Below are positions 56,030-64,000 of a stretch of DNA of 64,000 bases, in pieces; within the stretch, counting starts at the first letter, position 1, and each line of letters starts with the position of its first letter. This DNA is from Eucalyptus grandis (Eukaryota > Streptophyta > Magnoliopsida > Myrtales > Myrtaceae), in NCBI RefSeq assembly GCF_016545825.1, contig NC_052615.1, forward strand, positions 26,347,088-26,411,087. Reading direction: 5' to 3'. The position numbers and the translations under genes are program-made. The notes under the pieces were generated by a model that saw only the letters and a program-made list of their open reading frames with translations, searched no databases and was not told the DNA's origin.

Positions 56030-57517
56030 GAAATCCAAAATGGATTCAATGTATTCCAATGAGGTATGGACCTTGACCGACCGCCCGATGGTATTGTACC
56101 AATTGGTCTGTAAATGGATCTTCAAGAGGAAGATGAATGTTGAAGGTCAAATTGAATTTACAAAGCACGGCTGGTGGCGAAAGGATATCGTCAAAAGAAG
56201 GAATTGATTATGACGAAACTTTCTCCGTGGCCATGCTAAAATCCATTCGGATTATGTTGGCTATAGCCGCACACCTTGATTATGAGATATTTCAAATGGA
56301 TGTCAAAACGGCTTTTCTAAATGGTTTTTCGATGAGGACATCTATATGGAACAGCCACAGGGTTTGGAATCCAATAGTGAAAAAGAAGGTGTGTAAGCTT
56401 AAGAGATCCATTTATGGACTCAAACAAGCCTCCGTAAGTTGGAACATCCGTTTTGATGAGGTAGTCAAATCGTTTGGCTTCATAAAAATCCGGATGAACC
56501 TTGTGTATATAAGAAGACCAAGTGGGAGTGCAATTGCATTTCTGGTTTTGTATGTCGATGATATACTTTTGATTGGAAATGATGTACCAATGATATCATC
56601 GATAAAACTATTCTTGTCACAGAAATTCTCCATGAAAGATTTAGGAGAGGCAACCTACATTTTAGGTATCAAGATCTATAGAGATAGATCAAGACGATTG
56701 ATTGGCCTCTCACAATCTACGTACATAGACAAAGTGTTAACACGGTTTAACATGCAATGTTCCAAGAGAGGATTATTGCCTTTTAGGCAAAGGATCCGAC
56801 TTTCTAAGGAGATGTGTCCCAACACTCCTGAAGAAAGAGAGCGGATGGAAAAGATACCATATGCATCCGCTATTGGAAGCATAATGTATGCTATGCTATG
56901 TACTAGACTGATATTGCGCATGCTGTAAGTATTACTAGCAAGATATCAGTCGATCCAGAGAAGATCATGGATAGCAATCAAGAATATTCTTAAGTACTTG
57001 CGAAGGACTAAAGATTTATTCTTGATTTATGGAAAAGGAGAATTTAAAGTTGTAGCTTATACCGATTCCGATTTTCAATCGGATCCTAATGATTATAAGT
57101 CTACGTCCGGGTTTGTCTTCACATTCAATGGTGGTGCGTTAGTTGGAAAAGTTCCAAACAAAGTATAACCGCCGATTCCACCACCGAGGCGAGTATGTAG
57201 CTACTCTCAAGCAGCAAAGGAAGCCGCTTGGATGAAGAAGTTTATTTCTGAACTTGGAGTCGTTCCTTCAATTGAGCAACCGATCACATTGTTTTGTGAC
57301 AACAATGGGGCAATAGCTCAAGCTAAGGAACCAAGGTCTCACCGTAAGTCCAAGCACATTGAGAGACGCTTCCATCTCATCGGAGAAATTGTTGGGAGAG
57401 GTGATATCGCCTTGCAGAAAATTGCCTCAAAGAGAAAACGTGGCAGATCCCTTCACTAAGGCCTTACCTCAATCTTCTTTTGAAAGACATATTGATAAAA
57501 TGGGTTTGAGGTACTGA
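56030..57517 (+). pseudogene. Inner copia reverse transcriptase and RNase H
   Basis: RT reads YDETFSVAMLKSIRIMLAIA, QMDVKTAFLNGF, a short garbled stretch, KLKRSIYGLKQAS, FLVLYVDDILLIGNDV, MKDLGEATYILGIKI and YASAIGSIMYAMLCTR, with both catalytic-Asp motifs present. RNase H continues in other frames: AYTDSDFQSDPNDYKSTSGF, an A-K-E-A-A-W helix, LFCDNNGAIAQAKEPRSHRK, and the final TKALPQSSFERHIDKMGLRY with its stop at 57515-57517. Frame changes lie near 56150, 56330, 56915, 57140, 57190 and 57435. Confidence 0.85.
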
Positions 57518-58806
57518 CAAGTTGGCTTTAGTGCAAGTGAGAAATTGTTAGATGTATGCCCTAAAGTTGCTATGTAATAGTTACATATTAGGGATTTCAG
57601 TTGTACTTTCATTATTATTATTTAATTAATGGCAATGACGTATTCATTCATTTGTCCAATTATTTTATATTGATGAATGATTCCATAAGATCAGTTGCAA
57701 CTAGACCTATTCTTGAGACGTCAAGAATATATGTGATGGGTTCATAGTTAGACTGAATCTTTAAATCGTTCCGGTCGATGGATTATTAAGTGGATATTAA
57801 TAATCCCGTTGAGACCGGTGTGTTCTTAACTCGCCATTAAGTATTGGATACTTAAGGGAATGATGAGTCACATGTCATTGGGTATTATGATGCCTGAGTT
57901 AGAACACGGGTGTTTGTATTAGACAAATTCACTGAACGTGACGCATATGGAACGATTAGCGACATGGAAGCTTTTAGCATGGTCAATGTCTAATTGTTCA
58001 TGCTTTGGTCTTGTGTAAATAATCCTTAGACTGAGGCACGGTGTTAACTTGTGTATCGAACAACTATGGTTCACGGGTGCACATAATGCCGGGTCGTTGA
58101 TCCGTCTTTATACTTGATGGTTATAGTTTGTTCATATACGAAGTTACACGTGTGCGCAATATAGAATCTGTCTCCTTGTTATATGCAAGGTATGATAATG
58201 ATGTCCTATGCGATCTAATTGTGACACTGCATTGAAATCCTCGGCCGGGGTTGTAACCGAGAATAAATTGTTTATGTCTCGAATAAAATGCATGTCAATT
58301 AGATTTGTGCATATGATCGAATTAATGACTTGACAAATATTCCATGGTCTTTGTTTGATCGGGACATAGTAAGACGAGGGATTGAATTACACCGTAGCCA
58401 AAACCGACAGGTTCATTATGTTCTTAAAGTATTCACACTATCCGGGTAGCCATGACATATTGCTAGATGTCAATCGTGGCTTGTAGGACCTAAAAGATTA
58501 ATCGGGACAATTAATTCTTTTGGAAGTACTAATGTGTTAGTACAAGTCTTACTACCAGCTTAGTGATGAACCTAGGGATGTCACACACCATAAACAACTA
58601 GGATGACGTGGAACAAGAGAGAAATATTATTGCAAATATGTTTGCAATTACTGCAATCGAATTGAGTCGATTTGAAATTAAATTAAATGAGATTTAATTT
58701 AATTTGTATCATAGTCACGAGCCTACTTGCATATGATGCACACGCATGCCCAAAGTGGATATATGTTAACATACCAAACAAGTTGGCTTTAGTGCAAGTG
58801 GGAGAT
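57518..58806 (+). repeat. Duplicated polypurine/LTR-start module and long 3' UTR
   Basis: CAAGTTGGCTTTAGTGCAAG followed by a purine run and TGTTAGATGTATGCCC begins at 57518. The same module occurs at 58779, directly before the true 3' LTR (TGTTAGATATATGCTC at 58807). Thus 57546-58806 starts like an LTR but then diverges and is not flanked by a duplication. It may be the remnant LTR of a related subfamily or a template-switch product. It has no ORF. Confidence 0.7.
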
Positions 58807-59775
58807 TGTTAGATATATGCTCTAAAGCTGCTATGTAATATGTACATACTAGGGATTCCATTTGTACATATAAGGATTATGTTATTATTGTTATTTTTTA
58901 AGGAAATTGATTAATTATTAATTAATTAATTGATTAATTAATGTGGAAATGGTCAGCAAATTTTTGCTGACCACTTCGCACGAATCGTGCATGATGGTCA
59001 GCGGTTGCTGACCATCGTGCACGCATTTAGTTCGTGCATGGATGGTCAGCAACCGCTGACCATCGTGCACGAATCGTGCATGAACGGTCAGCGGTTGCTG
59101 ACCGTTCCATTCATGCACGATCGTGCTTGATCGTGCATGAGAAGCGAGGATCAGCAACGGTTGCCGATCCCACGATCGGCAACCGTTGCTGATTCATGTA
59201 TGAATATTAAAAAAAGATAGGCTGCAAAAAGGTTGCAACTAAGAGAGATTTTCTGTGGGTGTGCGTCTTGTTTTTGGCGACACTTCAAGGGGTTGAAATA
59301 CAGAGAAAGGTGGGCGTGCGCTATTTGTTTTTAGAGAAAATGAGTTGCTGAAAACAAAGAGAAATGTGTGTGTTCTTGTGTTCTTGTATTCTTTGAGAGA
59401 CACGAGAAAGTAGAGTGTTTTTCTCATTCGGGCCGTGACTATAATACATTGAGGATACGTTGGATCATTTCCACGTGATTGTTAGCACAATCGAAGTGGA
59501 GAATATCCGAAGGTTCTCTCTTCCGTTCAACGTTCGTTGTTGGTGTGTCCGAACTAGAGGTCCGACGCTTGTGGGACTCGAATTGTAGAACAACCGAACC
59601 GACTCGTTTCAAAGCGCGCTTCGAGAGGTATTTCGTTTAACTCCTTTTTTATGTTTAGATTTTTGATTGAAACGCACGAACAACGCCTTAGGAGAATCAT
59701 GTGTAAAAGATATCTTTGTTTCCGCTGCGTTCATTTCGTTAATTTTTCTTATACATGATTCATGAAACACCAACA
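58807..59775 (+). repeat. 3' LTR of the inner copia
   Basis: At 969 bp it is the same length as the 5' LTR and nearly identical. It is followed by ACGTC (59776-59780) and then the remaining outer copia leader. Its palindrome cluster pairs more perfectly than that of the 5' copy. Confidence 0.92.
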
Positions 59776-59780
59776 ACGTC

Positions 59781-60156
59781 AGCACGCGTCGGTCCGCGGA
59801 TCGGCGCGTGCCGGTTCGCCGGCCGCAGCGAGCACGTGCCGGTTCGCCGACCGGCGCGTGTGTCGCACGCGCTGGGCGAGCGAGCGCTTTCGGGCGCGTC
59901 GCACCCACGCAGAGCGGCTTCCAGCCGCACGTGTGGGCGCGTGCGCGTCTCCCAGCGCCGCCGACGTATCGCTGGACTCGTCTCGACGTCGCCTTTCTTC
60001 GTATGCCATTAGAATTCGATTTCGACTTTCGAAAACTCGGAAAAATGGCCGAACAGCGCTCGGGTGTTGGGATTTCTCACCCCGATCCGTACGGCCGAAT
60101 TGCTTTTGCGAAAAATCAATCAAAAAACGTCAAACAAGTCGGGAAAACGTGAACTA
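59781..60156 (-). other. Remaining outer copia leader
   Basis: GC-rich leader DNA between the inner copia and the outer primer site. ORFs of 80-130 codons on both strands result from its GC content. The words CGTGCCGGTTCGCCG and CACGTGCCGGTTCGCCGACC are partial repeats. Confidence 0.6.
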
Positions 60157-60170
60157 GGGCTCTGATACCA
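60157..60170 (-). other. Primer binding site of the outer copia
   Basis: The minus strand reads TGGTATCAGAGCCC one base inside the LTR, a perfect initiator-Met-type copia site that fixes the element's orientation. Confidence 0.85.
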
Positions 60171-60171
60171 A

Positions 60172-60579
60172 TGTTGGGAATAACGGATCCCCGAAAACCA
60201 GATTCGACACTAAATCGAACCCCTAAATCAATGCGGAAGACGAACCCGGGAAAACAACACGTATCACCGATCCTAAAGCACACCATGGATTCGAGCGTAC
60301 CTTTTAAGCCACAGATTAGACACCGACGCCGGTATGAGGAAGAGAAACTTGGCCCTGTTCAATAATTGCGCTTCACTATTTCCTTTTGGGAGAGAAAGCG
60401 AGAGAGAGAGAGCGTGAGAAGAAAAAGACGTACGTTTATTTTCTTTTTCCAACCGGTGTCATCTCTCTCTCTCCTCCCTTTTATACCTTCCCCCATCCAC
60501 GGGCCCTATTCCCGTGGGCCGGGCTTTTTGGGCCCAACTTGGGCGGACAGGCCTTAAGCCCATTACATATAAACCATCA
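60172..60579 (-). repeat. 5' LTR of the outer copia
   Basis: This is the partner of 44436-44863, with a TATA-like TATAAAAGG at 60478-60486 on the minus strand roughly 95 bp into the LTR, which is a short U3. It is followed at 60580 by the AGTTA duplication and the end of the DUF1639 copy. Confidence 0.9.
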
Positions 60580-60597
60580 AGTTACAATGTCCTCTAA
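60580..60597 (+). pseudogene. Last codons of the second DUF1639 copy
   Basis: After the AGTTA duplication the DNA supplies the terminal Tyr-Asn-Val-Leu codons and a TAA at 60595-60597, matching the end of the intact copy (Tyr-Asn-Phe-His, then stop). The gene is therefore split by exactly one LTR element at this point. Confidence 0.8.
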
Positions 60598-60900
60598 CAG
60601 ATGTGAGAGGACGAACTCGGGTTTGAACTATTCGTTTCGCCACTTTCACAATTGTTTTACGATCAACAATCAAGTCGATTGGGCGATCTCTGCAAATATA
60701 GAAATCTGACCGATTCCAGATTGAGTTGCTTATGCAATTGGGGTTGTATATTTTTTAAGTCGCTCTTCTTGACTTTGGAGGTTGAGATTTTCATGCCGAA
60801 CATCAGAAGTTGTTTTATCTGTTCAGCTTCTTTTTTTTTTAGCTTCCAGTTCTGTTCTTGTTTCATCTGATTTGATATTTTTGCTATATTCGTTCATGGT
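60598..60900 (+). other. 3' flank of the second DUF1639 copy
   Basis: Paralogous to 28898-29180, starting with CAGATGTGAGAGGACGAA against CAGATGCGAGAGGACGAA. It shows that the duplication extended beyond the gene. Similarity fades into T-rich DNA near 60890. Confidence 0.7.
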
Positions 60901-61100
60901 TTTATTCCCCAATTTGTATAATTTACACAACCCAACTTTATTGAGCGGCAGTGGATACACAATTTTTTTATGCATTTGTTTTGTGGAAAAAATATTTAAT
61001 AAATATATATCTAAAAATAATTATTTATCTTTTTGAAAAATTAGTCAAAGAAAAATATTTCATCTTCAACAAGTATTTGTATTTTTCAAATTGTTGATTC
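60901..61100. other. A/T-rich spacer, nothing recognised
   Basis: Short non-coding DNA between the gene flank and the LINE. No target duplication for the LINE can be checked because its 3' end lies outside the window. Confidence 0.4.
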
Positions 61101-61378
61101 TTGGTGAGATTAACGTTCTGGAGAAGAAAAAAAAAACGGAAAAAGACTTCCTGCACTGTTCATCCTCTGCTCTCAAGCTGTTCGTGACTCTACTGTTCAC
61201 TGGGAGTGGCTGTTGCTGGTTCCGGCCACTTCAGCCGTCCGTTGAGGCTCTCCTTGAAGCCGACCTCCCCCTACCCGATCTACACTTCCTCTGAGCGATT
61301 TCTCCCGGTATGTCTCCTGCTATCGGGAATCGCTTGCTGTGTTTTTAGGGATTTGGCTTGCGGGCTGCCTCTATTCGT

Positions 61379-62710
61379 ATGGCGTCTTCCTCCTCCACGC
61401 CGGTTGACATTTTGGGCAAAGGCCCTCAAGAGGCCCCCAAGGATGATTCTCTTCCTCCCCCCGCCCATCCCCCTGCTCGGTACTCCTCCGTCACTCGTGG
61501 TGCCCGACGACACTCCCGAAGCAGAGGTCGCAGTAGAGCCCGAAAGGCTCGTGCGCCCCTGGGTACTCTTCCTCCCCCTCCTTCGGCCATTAATGCCTCT
61601 ATCTCCACCTCGATTCGTCCTTCTAAGGATAAAGGAGTTGCTGTTGGTAGTTCCCCTGTTGTCCCCTCTCGTCCGGCTCCTCCTCAGCGCGAGACAGGGC
61701 ATGATTTGCCTCCATCCGATGCCGGTAAGCGGGCACTGACCCACAAAGTCCCTTTCTCTGTTGATGCTCAGCCCCCAACTCGGTCTTGGGCTGTTGTTAC
61801 TCGCTCGGCTACTAAGGGTTATAGCCTCTCTTATATTCCGCCTGCTGTGGTTGATAACAAAATCATTGCTCACATCTCAGAAGAGATCTTGCAAGCTGCC
61901 CACCCTAAATGGGATGAATGCTTAGTTGGTTATTACATAGGAAAGATGCTCCCTTTTCATTTGACAAAGGATGCGCTCTAACATGCAGGGTAACCACCTA
62001 GTTCAAGTTATCGTAGTTGACCCGGGCTTTTACTACTTCCATATTCTGACGACAAAGACTTTAGAAGGAAAGTGTTGTAAGGGGTGCCAATCACTATTGC
62101 CAAAATACCCCTTATTCTCCAACAATGGCACCCAATGATGGAGCTCAAGAAAGATTGCCACAAAACAGTTCCTGTTTGGGTTCGACTAAGGAATCTCCCT
62201 GTCAACTTGTGGTCTGCTTCGGGCATTAGTGCCCTTGCGAGTGTAATCGGTAAGCCCCTTCTTATTAGATAACCGCACTGAACAGATGGCCATGGTTGCC
62301 TTTGCCCGTATCTCGCATTGAGATTAATCTTTGCGAGCTCATTCCCTGAAGTTATTGATTTTATGCTGAATGGTGAGCCTCGTTCGGTGGATGTCCATTA
62401 TGAATGGGTGCCAACTCTATGTCCGAGTTGTTGTTCGTTTGGTCATAGATGTGCTGACCCTAAAGCACCTGGCCCCCCTAAAGCTGGTTCTTTAACAGAC
62501 AAGGCCCCTTTGGCACGTCCCTCCAGTGAATGGTGTCAAGTTGGTGGAAAGCGAAATCGACCCCGTCCTTTGAATGTCGCTCCGCCTACCTCTCGTACTT
62601 CTATGCCCCCTCCCTGTAGAATTGAAGTTCATTTATCTGCACCACAGATAATGGAGCCTACTGTGATTCCTCCGGTAAATGTTGGTGAGGAAGACCCCCC
62701 CTCCTCCTGA
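61379..62710 (+). pseudogene. LINE ORF1 (DUF4283 and CCHC-like), frameshifted
   Basis: ORF1 proteins bind LINE RNA. From 61379 (MASSSSTPVDILGKG) there is a Pro/Ser/Arg-rich N-terminus, then SWAVVTRSATKGYSLSYIPP and ILQAAHPKWDECLVGYYIGK, the start of the DUF4283 domain. A frame change near 61980 and another near 62080 lead to VPITIAKIPLILQQWHPM, VPVWVRLRNLPVNLWSASG and SALASVIGKPLL, the W-x-R-L-x-x-L-P core. After 62318 there is VHYEWVPTLCPSCCSFGHRC, the family's Cys-His finger, with its last Cys shifted. The segments 61379-61981, 62084-62272 and 62318-62710 are all in the same frame, so the intervening errors compensate each other. The Met at 61379 is chosen over 61358 because its context and N-terminus match other LINE ORF1 proteins. 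Confidence 0.75.
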
Positions 62711-63059
62711 TCTCATCCACGGCACCTCCTGAGCTCCTCATCAACCCGGTCTTCCTCAGGCGCCTATAAGATCGATCCTGGAGTCATCATCATCATCAGA
62801 TAATGAAGTTGTGGATGACATTAGTTCTGGAGGAAGTGATCCTGACTCCCCACTTGTGGTCGCGTCTTCCATCCTTGAGGAGCCATCCCCTCTCCAGCTC
62901 CCTCCTGAACCTATTGTGGCTGTCCCTAGCCGCCAAAAAGGTAATCCTCGCTTTGCCTCTGCTGATGCGGCTTGTCCTCTCAGCCTAAAGCCAATGACTT
63001 CCTCGGTGAAGAAGCGAGGTGGCAAGAAACGGTAACGCCCTTCTTCCTTCTCTCTATGT
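62711..63059 (+). other. ORF1 tail and inter-ORF region of the LINE
   Basis: In one frame 62811-63035 reads an acidic, Ser/Pro-rich tail ending VKKRGGKKR, as many LINE ORF1 proteins do, so the ORF1 protein may originally have ended at about 63035. Confidence 0.5.
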
Positions 63060-64000
63060 TTTTTGGAGTCTAGAATATTAGGGGCCTCGAGTCCCCCCTT
63101 AAGCAGGCTGAGATTAGAAATTTTGTCAAAACCAACCACCTTAGTTGTGTTGGTATTTTGGAGACTAAAATTTCCCCTGCGGCGTTTCCTTTGTCTCGGT
63201 GCTCTCATTCGGGGATGGTGTTGGAGCGCTAATAATGATCACTCACCTAGAGGAAGAATCTGGGTGGGTTGGAACCCGAAGACTGCCTCTTTTGCTTTAT
63301 CTTCCTACTCGTCTCAAGCTATCCACGGCCGCCTAGTTTGCCTGAACAGCGGTATTTCTTTTATCATCACTGTAGTGTATGCGGAGCACTCCTTTACCTT
63401 GAGAAGACCCTTTTGGGCTGACTTAGTTCGATCTAGTCTCCAAGTTGTGGACTCGCCCTGGATTATTGCAAGAGATTTCAATGCCATTCGGTCTTCTTCC
63501 GATAGAGCGAGATACATCCAACTATTGGATCCCGGCGTTTAATGACTTTGGCGATTGTCTTAATCAAGCTGGGCTGGATGATCTCGGATATGTGGGGAAC
63601 AGATTACATGGTCGCTTCCTCGGGTCCTTCTCGCAAACTAAGGAAAATTGACAGGTGTTGACTAACTCCACGGAACTCTATTTTCTCCTTCTCGAGGCAT
63701 CGTTTCTCCCTCCCGGAGTCTCGATCATTCTCCTATGATGGTTAGGATTTTGCCTATTCCCAACACCCGTAAACCCTTTAAATTCTTCAATTTTTGGATG
63801 ACCCATCCCTCATTCTTTGATCTTGTGACTCATGTGTGGGACTCCCCCTTCTCTGGAATGCCGATGTACATTCTCTATTGCAAGCTGAGGGCTCTTAAAT
63901 GTAGGCTTAAGCTCCTAAATAAAGAGGCTTATGCAGACATTTCAGCTAAAACAAATGAGGCTAGGAGATTGCTCTCCCCGACCCAAGAGGCCATTCAACC
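63060..64000 (+). pseudogene. LINE ORF2 endonuclease domain, partial
   Basis: This is the N-terminal apurinic-type endonuclease of ORF2. Read through frame changes it gives NIRGLESPLKQAEIRNFVKT, VGILETKIS (the catalytic Glu context), GRIWVGWNPKTASF, ITVVYAEHSFTLRRPFWADL, WIIARDFNAIRSS (the G-D-F-N motif with Ala-Arg for the usual Gly) and LGYVGNRLHGRFLGS, where Trp-x-Asn/Arg motifs are expected. It continues to VRILPIPNTRKPFKFFNFWM and toward the linker before RT at the window end. Stops near 63063, 63235 and 63540 show decay. The right boundary is the end of the window, not of the gene. Confidence 0.75.

Larger units (their letters stand above)
51258..59775 (+). mobile_element. Inner Ty1/copia element
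   Basis: Two 969-bp LTRs in direct orientation, a 5-bp duplication, an initiator-Met-type primer site, gag-pol in order and a polypurine tract make this a structurally complete copia element of 8.5 kb. It lies in the leader of the outer copia in the opposite orientation. Its coding frames carry many small indels although the two LTRs are very alike. Confidence 0.92.
44436..60579 (-). mobile_element. Outer Ty1/copia element, interrupted by an inner copia
   Basis: The LTRs at 44436-44863 and 60172-60579, the primer site at 60157-60170 on the minus strand, gag-pol at 45907-50017 and a purine tract beside the low-coordinate LTR define a minus-strand copia element. Without the inner insertion it is about 7.6 kb. 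Its leader is unusually long and contains an additional ORF (50458-50841). It inserted just before the stop codon of the second DUF1639 copy. Confidence 0.9.
61100..64000 (+). mobile_element. Plant LINE (L1-type), 5' part, runs off the window
   Basis: A 5' UTR-like stretch (about 61100-61378), ORF1 (61379-62710) and the beginning of ORF2 (about 63060 onward) appear in the order of plant L1-type LINEs. The reverse transcriptase would lie beyond 64000. The exact 5' end is not determined. Confidence 0.8.

Noticed and set aside
59755..60157. ORFs of 85-131 codons on both strands
   Set aside because: They cross the inner LTR end, the target duplication and the GC-rich outer leader, so they cannot predate the insertion and have no domain.

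Overview
This window looks like nuclear DNA from a flowering plant, probably a eudicot. It is dominated by LTR retrotransposons nested in one another and in a duplicated plant gene. It contains plant-type Ty1/copia polyproteins, a Tat/Ogre-like LTR family, a plant LINE and a DUF1639 gene. I see no bacterial operons, CRISPR array, rRNA or convincing tRNA. The sequence alone does not give the species.

Layout. 1-2981 is mostly featureless, with a LINE-type RNase H fossil near 1.3-1.7 kb. A foldback element of about 0.8 kb (2992-3779) has a 10-bp target duplication. 4487-6160 is a decayed minus-strand relic of the gag-bearing family described next. A minus-strand Ty1/copia element (about 6161-26707) is split by a 15.3-kb plus-strand LTR element (6830-22092) that landed just past its pol stop codon, with 5-bp target duplication TCAAT. 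That element has LTRs over 2 kb, a DUF7745-like first ORF, two gag-type regions, several kilobases of minisatellite-rich sequence and no recognisable protease, RT, RNase H or integrase. A second member on the minus strand (about 32709-44139) has the same plan with one better-preserved gag, also no pol, and a truncated 3' LTR.

The only convincing host gene is a DUF1639 gene at 28394-28894. A second copy survives as its C-terminal part at 44140-44435, with its last codons at 60580-60597. Between these pieces lies a 16.1-kb minus-strand copia element (44436-60579, duplication AGTTA). It is itself interrupted by an 8.5-kb plus-strand copia element (51258-59775, duplication ACGTC). Paralogous 3' flank follows the second copy, and then a plant LINE begins (about 61100) and runs off the right edge.

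Order of events: the inner copia is younger than the outer copia, and the outer copia is younger than the gene duplication. The plus-strand gag-only element is younger than the copia it splits. All element coding regions contain stops or frameshifts. The unusual points are the pol-less family with its extra ORF, doubled gag and arrays; an extra ORF before gag in the outer copia; a palindrome cluster in the inner copia LTR; a duplicated polypurine/LTR-start module; and a 29-bp direct repeat at a truncated LTR end.
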